Source: Pseudomonas mandelii (GTDB lineage: Bacteria; Pseudomonadota; Gammaproteobacteria; Pseudomonadales; Pseudomonadaceae). Taken from it: 64,000 bases of DNA. The stretch covers positions 682,001-746,000 of the forward strand of contig NZ_LT629796.1 of NCBI RefSeq assembly GCF_900106065.1, given 5' to 3'. The position numbers were made by a program, and so were the translations under genes. Below the pieces are notes generated by a model that saw nothing but the letters and a program-made list of their open reading frames with translations, had not been told where the DNA came from and made no database searches. Positions 8,805 through 18,563 of this stretch are shown in pieces (the stretch's first letter is position 1; each line of letters starts with the position of its first letter).

Positions 8805-10169
8805 TCAGGCAGTCAACGCAGAATGTTCAGCCACCGCCCGCTCGACCCAGGTATGGGCCTGACCAAGGTAATGGGCGGGGTCCAGCAGACGATCGAGTTC
8901 CAGGGCCGACAACTCGGCGGTCACTTGCGGCTCTTCGCCGAGCACCGCTCGCAGATGACGTTGCTCGGCCACTGCACGTTTGCAGCAGCGCTCCAGCAGA
9001 TGGTGCGCAGTGTCGCGGCCAACCCGTTGGGCGAGGACGATGCTCACCGCCTCGGCCAGCACCAGGCCTTGGGTCAGGTCGAGGTTGCGGGCCATGCGGT
9101 CGGCGTCCACTTCCAGCCCGTCCGCCACCAGCAGCGCTTGCTTGAGGCTGCCGGACACCAGGCAGCAAATCTCCGGCAGGGTTTCCCATTCGGCATGCCA
9201 CAGGCCCAGGCTGCGCTCGTGTTCCTGAGGCATGGCGCTGAACAGGGTCGAGAGCAAACCGGGAACGCGGGTCGCCGCACCGATCAGCACCGCGGCGCCC
9301 ACCGGGTTGCGTTTGTGCGGCATGGTCGAGGAACCGCCCTTGCCCGGTGCCGACGGTTCGAACACTTCGCCGGCTTCGGTCTGCATCAACAGACTGATGT
9401 CGCGGCCGAGTTTGCCGAGGCTGCCGGCGATCAAACCGAGTACCGCGCCGAACTCCACCAAGCGGTCTCGCTGGGTGTGCCAGGGTTGGTCCGGCAGGGT
9501 CAGTTGCAGCTCACCGGCCAAGGCTTCGGCAATCGGCATCGCTTGCTCGCCGAGGGCTGCCAGGGTTCCGGAGGCGCCGCCAAATTGCAGCACCAGCAAC
9601 CGAGGCTTGAGTTCTTGCAGACGTTGGCGGCTGCGAGTGACGGCGCCCAGCCAACCGGCGATTTTCATGCCGAGGGTGACGGGCGTGGCGTGCTGCAACC
9701 AGGTGCGCCCGGCCAGCGGCGTGGCGACGAAGCGTAACGCCTGGGTCGCCAAGGTTTCGCCCAGTTGCGCCAGATCGCTTTCGATCAGCGCCAGCGCGCG
9801 GCGCAGTTGCAGCACCAGGCCCGTGTCCATTACGTCCTGACTGGTGGCGCCCAGATGCACGTAGCGTTCTGCTTCGGCATCGTTGGCGGCGATCTGTTTA
9901 CCCAACGCCTTGACCAACGGAATCGCCGAATTGCCCGCCGTGGCAATCGCCTCGCCGAGTGCTGAAAAGTCGTAATGCCCAGCCTGACAAGCCGCTGCGA
10001 TCGAGGCGACAGCCGACAGCGGAATCAAACCCACCCGCGCCTCGGCCCGGGCCAGTGCCGCTTCGAAATCAAGCATGGCCTGCACCCGGCCTTGATCACA
10101 AAACACCTCACGCATATCGCGTGCCGTGAAATAGGCATCGAACAATTGATTGCCCGGTCGCTGATTCAT
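8805..10169 (-). CDS. pcaB: 3-carboxy-cis,cis-muconate cycloisomerase
   Basis: A 454-residue enzyme of the fumarase/aspartase/argininosuccinate lyase superfamily. It lactonises beta-carboxymuconate to gamma-carboxymuconolactone. The superfamily signature GSSTMPHKRN is at residues 279-288, with the helper region HLGATSQDVMDTG near residue 105. I chose the ATG at 10169 over an upstream in-frame codon because AGGGA lies the right distance before it and the family begins NQLFDAYFT. It follows pcaT and is part of pcaTBDC. Confidence 0.95.
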   Translation of the reverse strand: MNQRPGNQLFDAYFTARDMREVFCDQGRVQAMLDFEAALARAEARVGLIPLSAVASIAAACQAGHYDFSALGEAIATAGNSAIPLVKALGKQIAANDAEAERYVHLGATSQDVMDTGLVLQLRRALALIESDLAQLGETLATQALRFVATPLAGRTWLQHATPVTLGMKIAGWLGAVTRSRQRLQELKPRLLVLQFGGASGTLAALGEQAMPIAEALAGELQLTLPDQPWHTQRDRLVEFGAVLGLIAGSLGKLGRDISLLMQTEAGEVFEPSAPGKGGSSTMPHKRNPVGAAVLIGAATRVPGLLSTLFSAMPQEHERSLGLWHAEWETLPEICCLVSGSLKQALLVADGLEVDADRMARNLDLTQGLVLAEAVSIVLAQRVGRDTAHHLLERCCKRAVAEQRHLRAVLGEEPQVTAELSALELDRLLDPAHYLGQAHTWVERAVAEHSALTA

Positions 10170-10214
10170 AGACAGTCCCTGAAGGCATGGGCCAGTCGGG
10201 CCCACGCGGATGGA

Positions 10215-11519
10215 TCAAAGGTCGTGGTGCAAATACTTGGCCTGTTTCGGCAGGCGCAGGCTGAACAGGAACGCCACCGCCATCATCACTGTCACGTACC
10301 AGTAGAAGGAGTTTTCAATGCCCGCGGCTTTAAGGCTCAGGGCGACGTATTCCGCCGAACCACCGAAGATCGCGTTGGCCACCGCATACGCCAGGCCGAC
10401 ACCGAGTGCGCGCACTTCCGGCGGGAACATCTCGGCTTTTACCAGGCCACTGATGGAGGTGTAGAAACTGACGATCGCCAGCGCCACGGTAATCAGCACA
10501 AAGGCCAGGAACGGACTGCTGACACTTTTCAGGCTCAGCAGAATCGGCACAGTACACAACGTACCCAATGCACCGAACCACAGCATCGAGTTACGGCGAC
10601 CGATCTTGTCCGCGAGCATGCCGAACAGCGGCTGCATGCACATATAAAGGAACAGCGCGCCGGTCATGATGTAACTGGCGGTCTTGGCGTGCATGCCGGC
10701 GGTGTTCACCAGGTACTTCTGCATGTACGTGGTGAACGTGTAGAAAATCAGCGAGCCACCGGCGGTGTAACCGAGCACGGTAATAAAGGCCGCTTTATGG
10801 TCGCGGAACAACGCGCGAATGCTGCCGGCGTCCTTGTTTTCACGCATTTCCTTGCTGGTGGTTTCCTTGAGCGAACGACGCAGGAACAGCGAGATCAATG
10901 CAGCCACGGCGCCGACCACAAACGGGATCCGCCAGCCGTAGGCACGCAGGTCATCTTCAGTGAGGAACTGTTGCAGGACCACCACCAGCGACACCGCCAG
11001 CAACTGCCCGCCAATCAGCGTCACGTACTGGAACGAGGCGAAGAACCCGCGCTGGCCCTTGAGGGCGACTTCGCTCATGTAGGTTGCGGTGGTGCCGTAC
11101 TCACCGCCCACCGACAAGCCCTGCAGCAAACGGGCGAACAACAGCATGATCGGCGCCCAGACGCCAATGTCCTTGTAGGTCGGCAGGCAGGCGATGAGCA
11201 ACGAACCGAAACACATCATCAGAATCGAGATCAGCATCGAATTCTTGCGCCCGTGCTTGTCCGCGACACGGCCGAAAATCCAGCCGCCAATCGGCCGCAT
11301 CAGGAACCCGGCCGCAAACACGCCGGCGGTATTCACCAGCTGCACAGTCGGGTTATCGGACGGGAAAAAGGCCGGCGCAAAGTAGATCGCGCAAAAGGCG
11401 TAGACGTAGAAGTCGAACCATTCAACGAGGTTGCCGGACGAGGCGCCGACAATGGCGAAGATCCGTTTGCTGCGCTCTTCGCCGGTGTAGTGCGCTGGAA
11501 TAGCGGTAGGAGTTGTCAT
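10215..11519 (-). CDS. pcaT: MFS dicarboxylate/beta-ketoadipate transporter
   Basis: A 434-residue major facilitator of the metabolite:H+ symporter (MHS) branch with twelve predicted membrane helices. The MFS loop motif appears as [14 protein letters not shown] between helices 2 and 3. Its position at the head of pcaTBDC matches the beta-ketoadipate carrier PcaT of P. putida. The 186 bases before it contain a REP pair; I found no PcaR-like palindrome there, so it may depend on read-through from pcaHG or on a promoter I cannot identify. Confidence 0.9.
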   Translation of the reverse strand: MTTPTAIPAHYTGEERSKRIFAIVGASSGNLVEWFDFYVYAFCAIYFAPAFFPSDNPTVQLVNTAGVFAAGFLMRPIGGWIFGRVADKHGRKNSMLISILMMCFGSLLIACLPTYKDIGVWAPIMLLFARLLQGLSVGGEYGTTATYMSEVALKGQRGFFASFQYVTLIGGQLLAVSLVVVLQQFLTEDDLRAYGWRIPFVVGAVAALISLFLRRSLKETTSKEMRENKDAGSIRALFRDHKAAFITVLGYTAGGSLIFYTFTTYMQKYLVNTAGMHAKTASYIMTGALFLYMCMQPLFGMLADKIGRRNSMLWFGALGTLCTVPILLSLKSVSSPFLAFVLITVALAIVSFYTSISGLVKAEMFPPEVRALGVGLAYAVANAIFGGSAEYVALSLKAAGIENSFYWYVTVMMAVAFLFSLRLPKQAKYLHHDL

Positions 11520-11600
11520 TGTTTTTCACTCTTTGGGGACCATGACATTCTAGACACACTTTGCAACAGTCCCGTTCCACAGTTGGCAATACTGTCCTCT

Positions 11601-11690
11601 GTAAGGAGTGAGCCTGCTCGCGATGGCGGAGTGTCATTCAGCACTGAAGGCACTGATACACCGCCATCGCGAGCAGGCTCACTCCTACAG
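11601..11690. repeat. REP inverted pair between pcaG and pcaT
   Basis: GTAAGGAGTGAGCCTGCTCG and the opposing GCGAGCAGGCTCACTCCTAC flank about 40 bases. The pair sits inside an otherwise continuous co-directional pca cluster and could stabilise or end the upstream mRNA. Confidence 0.88.
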
Positions 11691-11705
11691 GGATCTGCGG
11701 TGTTT

Positions 11706-12272
11706 TCAGTAGTCGAAGAACACCGTCTCGGCATCGGTGCCTTGCAGGATCACATTCCACTGATAGACACCCGACGCATCCTGCTTCGCCAGCAACGTAC
11801 CCCGGCGCTCGGCCGGCACACACTCCAGCAACGGGTCGTCGACGTTCGCCGGTTCGCCCTCAAAGTAAATCCGCGTCAGCAAGTGCTTCACCAACCCGCG
11901 AGCGAACACCAGCACCACCAGGTGCGGCGCCTGGGTCGAGCCCTTCAGGCCTTCCACCGTTCCGGGTTTGATCGTGGTGAAACGAAAGCGCCCTTCGGCG
12001 TCCACCGGCACCCGGCCGAAGCCTTCGAAATTCGGGTCCAGGGGTTTGGCCTGGTCGTCTTCGGGGTGGTCGTACTTGCCGGCGGCGTTGGCCTGCCAGA
12101 CTTCCAGCATCGCGTCGTTAACGAAATCGCCATTGCCATCGACGACTTGCCCGGTGATCGCCACGCGCTCGCCCAGGGTTTGTTCGACCGTCAGGTCTTC
12201 GCGGTTCAGCCAGGTCAAACCAATGTGGTAATACGGCCCGACGGTGTGGGATGTGGTCGCGTTCAGCGTCAT
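11706..12272 (-). CDS. pcaG: Protocatechuate 3,4-dioxygenase, alpha subunit
   Basis: A 188-residue subunit of the intradiol dioxygenase that cleaves protocatechuate to 3-carboxy-cis,cis-muconate. It begins TLNATTSHTVGPYYHIGLTW and shares the intradiol fold, with MLEVWQANAAGKYDHPEDD and LVVLVFARGLVKHLLTRIYF. As expected, the alpha subunit lacks the full set of iron ligands held by the beta chain. The ATG at 12272 is one base past the pcaH stop; upstream extensions would run into pcaH. Confidence 0.95.
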   Translation of the reverse strand: MTLNATTSHTVGPYYHIGLTWLNREDLTVEQTLGERVAITGQVVDGNGDFVNDAMLEVWQANAAGKYDHPEDDQAKPLDPNFEGFGRVPVDAEGRFRFTTIKPGTVEGLKGSTQAPHLVVLVFARGLVKHLLTRIYFEGEPANVDDPLLECVPAERRGTLLAKQDASGVYQWNVILQGTDAETVFFDY

Positions 12273-12273
12273 C

Positions 12274-12978
12274 TTATTTCTCCATCGGCGTGGCTTCACG
12301 GCCGCGCAAGACGATGTCCCAGCGATAACCGAGGGCATAGGAAGGGATGGTTTTTTCCAGGTCGAAACTGGCGATCAAACGCTCTTTGGCGCTGGTGTCC
12401 GGTACGCAGTTGTAGATCGGGTCATAAGCCAGCAGCGGGTCGCCGGGGAAATACATCTGCGTGACCAGCCGCGTCAGGATGCTCGGCCCAAACAGCGAGA
12501 AATGAATGTGCGCCGGACGCCAGGCGTTGTGGTGGTTGCCCCACGGGTAAGCGCCGGGCTTGATGGTCTGGAATTGATACCAACCATCGGCGTCGGTCAC
12601 GGTGCGACCGGTACCGGTGAAGTTCGGGTCCAGCGGCGCGTCGTGCAGGTCGCGGGCATGGTTGTAGCGCCCGGCGGCATTGGCCTGCCAGATCTCCACC
12701 AGAATCCCCGGCACCGGCAAGCCGTCTTCATCCAGCACGCGGCCGTGGATGATGATGCGCTCGCCCAACGGTTCGCCCGCGTGCTGCACCGTCAGGTCGT
12801 TGTCCTTCTCGTTGATACGCTCGGCGCCGATGGTCGGGCCGGTAATTTCCGACAACGAATGCGGCAAAAACACCAACGGCTTGGACGGCGCGCGAAGGTT
12901 GGTGGATTGATAAGTCGGGTGCAGGTAGTCCGGCTGGGTGCCTTCCTGCGGGCGACGGTAACCAGGCTTGTCAGTCAT
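12274..12978 (-). CDS. pcaH: Protocatechuate 3,4-dioxygenase, beta subunit
   Basis: A 234-residue catalytic chain of the Fe(III) intradiol dioxygenase. The four iron ligands can be placed by spacing. Y105 is in GRYNHARD, Y144 in GAYPWGN, and H157 and H159 are in WRPAHIHFSLFG; the 39- and 13-residue gaps equal those between the known ligands of the P. putida enzyme. The start at 12978 follows a GAGGAAAG ribosome site; the longer frame upstream is non-family sequence. It lies between pcaF and pcaG. Confidence 0.96.
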   Translation of the reverse strand: MTDKPGYRRPQEGTQPDYLHPTYQSTNLRAPSKPLVFLPHSLSEITGPTIGAERINEKDNDLTVQHAGEPLGERIIIHGRVLDEDGLPVPGILVEIWQANAAGRYNHARDLHDAPLDPNFTGTGRTVTDADGWYQFQTIKPGAYPWGNHHNAWRPAHIHFSLFGPSILTRLVTQMYFPGDPLLAYDPIYNCVPDTSAKERLIASFDLEKTIPSYALGYRWDIVLRGREATPMEK

Positions 12979-13013
12979 TTCGCTTTCCTCTGTTCTTATT
13001 AGTCTGCCGGGCG

Positions 13014-14216
13014 TCAGACGCGTTCGATGGCCAAGGCCAGACCCTGGCCGACACCGACGCACATGGTCGCCAGGCCTTTGTTGCCGCCCGTTTTTTCAAG
13101 CTGATGCAACGCGGTCAGGACCAGGCGCGCACCGCTCATGCCCAACGGATGGCCCAAGGCAATGGCGCCACCGTTCGGGTTGACCTGGGCCGCGTCGTCC
13201 GCCAAGCCCAGCTCACGCAGTACCGCTAACCCTTGGCTGGCAAAGGCTTCATTGAGTTCGATCACATCGAAATCGCTGACGGCCAGCCCGAGGCGCTCGG
13301 TCAATTTGCGCACCGCCGGCACCGGGCCGATGCCCATTACCCGTGGCGCGACACCCGCGCTCGCCATACCCAGCACTTTGGCGCGGGCGGTCAGGCCGTG
13401 TTTCTTCACTGCTTCAGCGGAGGCCAGAATCAACGCCGCTGCGCCGTCGTTCACACCGGAAGCGTTGCCGGCGGTGACGGTTTTGCCTGGACCGTTGACG
13501 GGCTTCAGCTTGGCCAGGGTTTCCAGCGTGGTGTCGGCACGAGGATGCTCATCCTGGCTGACGACGGTTTCGCCTTTCTTGTGGGCAACCCGCACTTCGA
13601 CGATTTCTTCAGCGAAAAATCCTGCAGCTTGCGCGGCGGCTGTGCGCTGCTGGCTGCGCAGGGCGAAAGCGTCCTGATCCTCGCGAGACACTTCGTAATC
13701 GTCGGCCACGTTGTCGGCGGTCTGCGGCATCGCATCGACGCCGTATTGCGCCTTCATCAACGGGTTGATGAAGCGCCAGCCGATGGTGGTGTCTTCCAGC
13801 TTCATGTTGCGCGAGAACGCCGCATCGGCCTTGCCCATCACGAAGGGTGCGCGGGACATCGACTCGACGCCGCCGGCAATTGCCAGTTCCATTTCGCCAC
13901 TGGCGATTGCGCGGAAGGCAGTGCCGATCGCATCCATACCCGAGGCGCAGAGGCGATTGAGCGTGACGCCGGGAATGCTTTCCGGCAGCCCGGCCAGCAA
14001 CAGCGCCATGCGGGCGACGTTGCGGTTGTCTTCGCCGGCCTGGTTGGCGCAGCCGAGGAACACCTCGTCCACTGCGTTCCAGTCCACCGACGGGTTGCGT
14101 TCCATCAAGGCCTTGATCGGCACGGCGGCGAGGTCGTCTGCACGCACCGCTGACAAGCCGCCGCCGAAACGGCCGATGGGGGTGCGAATCGCATCGCAGA
14201 TATAAACGTCGCGCAT
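13014..14216 (-). CDS. pcaF: Beta-ketoadipyl-CoA thiolase
   Basis: A 400-residue thiolase that splits beta-ketoadipyl-CoA into succinyl-CoA and acetyl-CoA, the last step of the pathway. Catalytic residues are C90 ([11 protein letters not shown]), H356 ([12 protein letters not shown]) and C386 ([10 protein letters not shown]). The ATG at 14216 shares its A with the pcaJ stop codon (TGATG), so translation is coupled; an adjoining GTG one codon earlier is less likely. Confidence 0.96.
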   Translation of the reverse strand: MRDVYICDAIRTPIGRFGGGLSAVRADDLAAVPIKALMERNPSVDWNAVDEVFLGCANQAGEDNRNVARMALLLAGLPESIPGVTLNRLCASGMDAIGTAFRAIASGEMELAIAGGVESMSRAPFVMGKADAAFSRNMKLEDTTIGWRFINPLMKAQYGVDAMPQTADNVADDYEVSREDQDAFALRSQQRTAAAQAAGFFAEEIVEVRVAHKKGETVVSQDEHPRADTTLETLAKLKPVNGPGKTVTAGNASGVNDGAAALILASAEAVKKHGLTARAKVLGMASAGVAPRVMGIGPVPAVRKLTERLGLAVSDFDVIELNEAFASQGLAVLRELGLADDAAQVNPNGGAIALGHPLGMSGARLVLTALHQLEKTGGNKGLATMCVGVGQGLALAIERV

Positions 14217-14995
14217 CACGCTTCTCCCGGTGTCTGGCCATGGGCGGCGGCGGTGCGGGCTTCCAGGTCCCTGAGCGCCTTAAGCTCAACATCCGTTGGC
14301 TCAGCCGTATTTTCGACATTGCCTGCGAAGCGAATTGCCCAGCCGGTGGCGGCAATCACTTGCTCGCGAGTCACGCCCGGGTGCAGCGCGGTGACCACGA
14401 ATTCATGGGTATCCGCTTCGGGCTCCATGATGCACAGGTCGGTAATGATGCCGACTGGCCCGGCGCCCGGAAGGCCGAGACGCTTGCGCGAATCACCGCC
14501 CTCGCCATGACCGACCGAGGTGATGAAGTCGAGTTTGTCGACGAAGGAGCGTGCCGATTGCTTGAGAATGATGAGTACGCTTTTCGCCGAGCCGGCAATT
14601 TCCGGCGCGCCACCGGCACCGGGCAGACGGACTTTCGGTGCGTGGTAATCACCGACCACGGTGGTGTTGATGTTGCCGAAGCGGTCGACCTGCGCGGCGC
14701 CGAGAAAACCGACGTCAATGCGCCCGCCCTGCAACCAGTAGCGAAAAATCTCACCGGTCGGGACGACGGTGTCGGCGGTTTCCGCCAGTTCGCCGTCACC
14801 GATCGACAGCGGCAGTACGCTTGGCTTGGCACCGATCGGACCCGATTCGTAGATCAGGACCACATCCGGCGAAGACGTCAGGCGCGCCAGGTTGGCGGCT
14901 TTCGACGGCAGGCCGATGCCGACGAAGCACACCGAACCGTTCTTCAGGCGGCGGGCAGCGGCGACGGTCATCATTTCGTTGGTGGTGTAAGTCAT
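14216..14995 (-). CDS. pcaJ: 3-oxoadipate CoA-transferase subunit B
   Basis: A 259-residue beta chain of succinyl-CoA:3-ketoadipate CoA-transferase. It begins [20 protein letters not shown]. The active-site glutamate region reads [11 protein letters not shown], with E50 the likely acyl-CoA nucleophile. [14 protein letters not shown] and [14 protein letters not shown] are family segments. Its ATG overlaps the pcaI stop (TAATG), the usual coupling of the two subunits. Confidence 0.95.
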   Translation of the reverse strand: MTYTTNEMMTVAAARRLKNGSVCFVGIGLPSKAANLARLTSSPDVVLIYESGPIGAKPSVLPLSIGDGELAETADTVVPTGEIFRYWLQGGRIDVGFLGAAQVDRFGNINTTVVGDYHAPKVRLPGAGGAPEIAGSAKSVLIILKQSARSFVDKLDFITSVGHGEGGDSRKRLGLPGAGPVGIITDLCIMEPEADTHEFVVTALHPGVTREQVIAATGWAIRFAGNVENTAEPTDVELKALRDLEARTAAAHGQTPGEA

Positions 14996-15852
14996 TACTT
15001 GGCCTCCGAAGCAGCGGCCAGTTTGGCCTGGAACTCGCTGAAGTCAGCGCAGCCGTGGATGTATTCGTCGATCCACGCGGTGAAGGTTTCACGGTCGCGG
15101 GCAATCGGGTCCCAAGCCTGGTAGAAGCGGTTGTCGCGTTCGTTGTAACCGTGGGCGTAGGACGGATGCGCGCCGCCAGGCACATGGCAGACCGCGCTCA
15201 AGGCCCAGGTCGGCAGCACGCAAGAATTCATTGGTGCATTGAGGTCGTCGACGATTTCCTCGACGGTGACGATGCAACGTTTGGCCGCCAGCGCGGCTTC
15301 TTTTTGAACGCCGAGAATGCCCCACAGCAGCACGTTGCCTTTGCGGTCGGCTTTCTGCGCGTGAATCACGGTGATGTCCGGGCGTACCGAAGGCACGGCG
15401 GCCAACACTTCGCCGGTGAACGGGCAGGTGACGGTTTTGATCAGCGGGTTGACCTTCGGCAAGTCGGAACCGGCGTAGGCACGCAGTACCGCGAACGGTA
15501 GGCCGGAGGCGCCAGCGACGTAGGCATTGGCCAGGTCGGCGTGGCTATGCTCTTCGATTTCCAGCGCGTGCGGCCACTGCTTCTCGACCGCGTCACGCAG
15601 ACGGTGCAGCGAACCGACACCCGGGTTGCCGCCCCAGGAGAAAATCAGCTTGCGAGCACAACCGGCGCCGATCAACTGGTCGTAGATCAGGTCAGGCGTC
15701 ATCCGCACCAGCGTCAGATCTTTCTTGCCCTGGCGAATGATTTCGTGACCGGCCGCCGTAGGGATCAGGTGAGTGAAGCCTTCGAGCGCGACGGTATCGC
15801 CGTCGTTGACGAATTGCTTCACCGCGTCGTGCAGCGAAAGGATTTCAGCCAT
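14995..15852 (-). CDS. pcaI: 3-oxoadipate CoA-transferase subunit A
   Basis: A 285-residue alpha chain of the CoA-transferase that activates beta-ketoadipate with succinyl-CoA. The family CoA-site pattern appears as DGDTVALEGFTHLIPTAAGH near the N terminus, and SWGGNPGVGSLHRLRDA follows. It is the first gene of the pcaIJFHG run. A PcaR-type palindrome lies about 100 bases upstream. Confidence 0.95.
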   Translation of the reverse strand: MAEILSLHDAVKQFVNDGDTVALEGFTHLIPTAAGHEIIRQGKKDLTLVRMTPDLIYDQLIGAGCARKLIFSWGGNPGVGSLHRLRDAVEKQWPHALEIEEHSHADLANAYVAGASGLPFAVLRAYAGSDLPKVNPLIKTVTCPFTGEVLAAVPSVRPDITVIHAQKADRKGNVLLWGILGVQKEAALAAKRCIVTVEEIVDDLNAPMNSCVLPTWALSAVCHVPGGAHPSYAHGYNERDNRFYQAWDPIARDRETFTAWIDEYIHGCADFSEFQAKLAAASEAK

Positions 15853-15955
15853 GGGGCAGGCTCCCGTTTGTGATGAACCGACAGTGGTAGAAAAAGGCGC
15901 GATGCGCAGCGCCGGAATGACTGAAGGTTAAGCCTGTGCAAAACGCCAAACAATC

Positions 15956-15983
15956 CGATAATCGACTAAGTGTTCGTTTATCG
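15956..15983 (-). promoter_or_regulatory. Putative PcaR operator upstream of pcaI
   Basis: Inverted half-sites CGATAATCG (15956-15964) and CGTTTATCG (15975-15983) are separated by exactly 10 bases, and the second is continued by AAC. Read on the minus strand it gives GTTCGATAAACGAAC, close to the remembered P. putida PcaR box GTTCGATAATCGCAC. It lies 104 bases before the pcaI start. Confidence 0.75.
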
Positions 15984-16036
15984 AACATATTGTTGTCTCG
16001 CTATCGATCCCAAAAAGCATCGTCGGAACGCCGCCC

Positions 16037-16100
16037 GGAGCCGGCTCACTCCTACAGGAGAACGCGATTGACTGTAGAACCGAGCCTTCTCGCGAAGAGG
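16037..16100. repeat. Degenerate REP pair between pcaI and pcaK
   Basis: GGAGCCGGCTCACTCCTACA faces a diverged copy CGAGCCTTCTCGCGAAGAGG about 25 bases later. The arms match the REP families of the window but are eroded. Confidence 0.6.
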
Positions 16101-16134
16101 CCATCAAACCCGCCGAAGATTCCGGAGCCTGGAC

Positions 16135-17481
16135 TCAGGTCGCATCCGCATGACTGACCATGCCCTTGATCACCACCGCCATGGTTGCCACCGCCGCCGG
16201 AATCACCAGCGCCGTCAGCACCTGTTCAAAGTTCCAGCCCAGGCCCAGCAATGTCGCACCCATCCAGGCCCCGAGAATCGCGCCGAAACGACCAATCCCG
16301 AGCATCCACGACACCCCGGTCGCTCGCCCTTGAGTCGGATAAAACCGCGCTGCCAGCGACGGCATCGCCGATTGCGCACCGTTGACGCACATGCCGGCCA
16401 CCAGCACCAATGTCGCCAAAATCGTGATATTGCCCAGGCTCTGCCCTACCGCGTAGGCAAACACCCCGGCCAGCAGGTAGAAAATGCCGATGACCTTGTG
16501 CGGATTGAACCGGTCCATCGCCCAGCCCACGCCCACTGCGCTCAACACCCCGCCAAACTGGAACAGGGCACCAATGAATGCCGCTTGTTCCATGCTCGCG
16601 CCACTGTCACGCATCAGCGTCGGCAACCAACTGGTCAGCAGGTAAACAATCACCAGCCCCATGAAGTAGGTCAGCCACAACAGCAAGGTGCCGGTGCTAT
16701 AGGTGCCAGAGAAGATCACCGCGAACACGTTGCGCGCCTTCACGGTTTTCTGCTCCGGTACGCTGAAGCTCGACGCCTGAGCGACGACGGTCGGATCGAT
16801 CGGTGCGAGAGCCTTGCGCACTTTGTCGGTGCCACGGTTGCGCACGACCAGGTAACGCGCCGATTCGGGCAGCCAGAACAGCAAGACGACGGTCAGGATC
16901 AACGGCAGAATCCCGCCGATCAGTAGCAGACTGTGCCAGCCGAAGGCCGGAATCAGCTTGGCCGAGATAAACCCACCACCGGCCATGCCGAGGTTGAAGC
17001 CGCAGAACATGCTGGTCACCAGCAGGGATTTTTTGCGCTCCGGGGTGTATTCCGACAACAGCGTGGTGGCGTTCGGCATCCCGGCGCCAAGGCCCAGGCC
17101 GGTGAGGAAGCGCAGCACCAGCAGTTGATCGACGTTAGTGCTGTACGCCGAGGCCAGGCTGAAAGCCCCGAACAACAATACCGCGCCGACCAGTACGACT
17201 TTTCGCCCAAAGCGGTCAGCCAAGGGACCGGAGCCCAGTGCGCCGAAGACCATGCCGATCAGCGCGGCACTCATCACCGGGCCGAGACTGGCGCGATCAA
17301 TGCCCCAGTCCTGGGACAGGGCCGGCGCGATGAAGCCCATGGCCGCGGTATCGAGGCCATCAAGGAAGACAATCAGGAAACACAGGATCACCACTCGCCA
17401 CTGGTAGCGCGAGATGGGTTGAGCATTGATGAAGGACTGCACGTCGAGGCAGTTTCCTACAGCAGACTGAGGCTGGTTCAT
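16135..17481 (-). CDS. pcaK: 4-hydroxybenzoate/protocatechuate transporter of the AAHS MFS family
   Basis: A 448-residue aromatic acid:H+ symporter with twelve predicted helices. Family marks are FLDGLDTAAMGFIAPAL in helix 1 (the Asp essential in PcaK relatives) and the loop ADRFGRKVVL. The ATG at 17481 is chosen over an in-frame start six codons upstream because MNQPQSAVGN matches the usual cytoplasmic N terminus. It lies between pcaR and pcaI on the same strand and has its own PcaR-type operator, so it can be induced separately from pcaIJ. Confidence 0.93.
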   Translation of the reverse strand: MNQPQSAVGNCLDVQSFINAQPISRYQWRVVILCFLIVFLDGLDTAAMGFIAPALSQDWGIDRASLGPVMSAALIGMVFGALGSGPLADRFGRKVVLVGAVLLFGAFSLASAYSTNVDQLLVLRFLTGLGLGAGMPNATTLLSEYTPERKKSLLVTSMFCGFNLGMAGGGFISAKLIPAFGWHSLLLIGGILPLILTVVLLFWLPESARYLVVRNRGTDKVRKALAPIDPTVVAQASSFSVPEQKTVKARNVFAVIFSGTYSTGTLLLWLTYFMGLVIVYLLTSWLPTLMRDSGASMEQAAFIGALFQFGGVLSAVGVGWAMDRFNPHKVIGIFYLLAGVFAYAVGQSLGNITILATLVLVAGMCVNGAQSAMPSLAARFYPTQGRATGVSWMLGIGRFGAILGAWMGATLLGLGWNFEQVLTALVIPAAVATMAVVIKGMVSHADAT

Positions 17482-17575
17482 TATTTTTATTCCACGCAAG
17501 AACGCAGTCGGACAGGTGCCAGCTCAGGGCTGGCGCTGCCGCGACAGTAATGATCCTGGGGAAACAGCGTCAATT

Positions 17576-17603
17576 CGATAAACGCGAGTCTGTGCGTTTA
17601 TCG
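17576..17603 (-). promoter_or_regulatory. Putative PcaR operator upstream of pcaK
   Basis: CGATAAACG (17576-17584) and CGTTTATCG (17595-17603) are perfect inverted half-sites with a 10-base spacer. The minus-strand reading GTTCGATAAACGCAC differs from the remembered PcaR box by one base. It lies 95 bases before the pcaK start, immediately after the pcaR stop codon. Confidence 0.8.
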
Positions 17604-17609
17604 AACAGC

Positions 17610-18452
17610 TTAGGCAAACAACTGGGCGCTGAGGTCACGGCTGGCACTTAACAAACCGGGCAAGAAACGCTGCTCCAGCTCGTTGCGGCTGACTCGTCCG
17701 GCGTGGGTACTGACGTTGAGCGCGGCCACCACCTGGCCCGAAGCGTCGTACACCGGAACGGCAATCGAACGCAGGCCCTGCTCCAGTTCCTGATCGACGA
17801 TGCACCAGCCTTGTTGCCGCACTTCCTGCAGACATTCGAGCAACGCCTCGGGTGTGTGCAAGGTTCGGCTGGTCTTGGCCTGGAACTCCGCATGGTCGAG
17901 GTATTCGCGCAGCGAGGTGTCGTCCAGTGCCGCAAGAAGAATCCGGCCCATCGACGTGCAATACGCTGGCAACCGCCCGCCCACCGACAGGTCGACGGAA
18001 ATCAGGCGTTGGGTGGTCGCCGAGCGAGCGATGTACAAAATGTCGTCGCCCTCCAGCGTGGCCATGTTGCAGGCCTCGTGAAGTTGCTCACTCATACGGT
18101 CCAGATACGGCTGGGCGGACACCGCCAAAGGCGTTGAGGACAAATAGGCATGGCCCAGCGTCAGCACTTTGGGCAGCAGCGAATAGGTGCGACCGTCGGT
18201 GGTGGCGTAGCCGAGTTTGATCAGGGTGTGCAGGCAACGTCGCACAGCGGCGCGGGGAATTTCCGTGCGGTGGCTGATCTGGGCAATGGTCAGGTGCCGT
18301 TTGCGCTCCTGGAACGCTTGAACCACCGCCAATCCCCGGGCCAGAGACGTCATGAAATCCGGATCGCCGGTCAGGGCCTGGATTCGCTTGGCGGGCGAGG
18401 CCACGATCGGCGGCGCCACTGAAGCGAAGGAGTTGCGCATTTGATCGTTCAT
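17610..18452 (-). CDS. pcaR: IclR-family activator of the beta-ketoadipate genes
   Basis: A 280-residue transcription factor. The winged HTH covers about residues 30-95 (LAVVQAFQERKRHLTIAQIS, then IPRAAVRRCLHTLIKLGYAT). The IclR effector domain follows, with RLPAYCTSMGRILLAALDD and a C-terminal LRSIAVPVYDASGQVVAALN. PcaR proteins activate pca genes in response to beta-ketoadipate. The ATG at 18452 has AAGGACC in front; the longer frame adds only six codons. Its own upstream region carries a matching palindrome, which suggests autoregulation. Confidence 0.93.
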   Translation of the reverse strand: MNDQMRNSFASVAPPIVASPAKRIQALTGDPDFMTSLARGLAVVQAFQERKRHLTIAQISHRTEIPRAAVRRCLHTLIKLGYATTDGRTYSLLPKVLTLGHAYLSSTPLAVSAQPYLDRMSEQLHEACNMATLEGDDILYIARSATTQRLISVDLSVGGRLPAYCTSMGRILLAALDDTSLREYLDHAEFQAKTSRTLHTPEALLECLQEVRQQGWCIVDQELEQGLRSIAVPVYDASGQVVAALNVSTHAGRVSRNELEQRFLPGLLSASRDLSAQLFA

Positions 18453-18535
18453 ATCAGGTCCTTTTCCCACACGGATCAGCGGCTATTACAAGCGGCTTCG
18501 GGTCCGGCACACAAGCCACAGGCTGCAAGATTGGG

Positions 18536-18563
18536 CGATTATCGAACCATCGACCGATAATCG
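18536..18563 (-). promoter_or_regulatory. Putative PcaR operator upstream of pcaR
   Basis: CGATTATCG (18536-18544) and CGATAATCG (18555-18563) are inverted half-sites with the same 10-base spacer seen at pcaI and pcaK. The minus-strand reading GTTCGATAATCGCCC matches the remembered PcaR box at 14 of 15 positions. The half-sites are in the opposite order compared with the other two operators. Confidence 0.75.

Noticed and set aside
9975..12464. 829-codon open frame on the plus strand across pcaB, pcaT and pcaG
   Set aside because: It is antisense to genes with intact catalytic motifs, His/Gln/Arg-rich without any domain, and explained by GC-rich codon bias.
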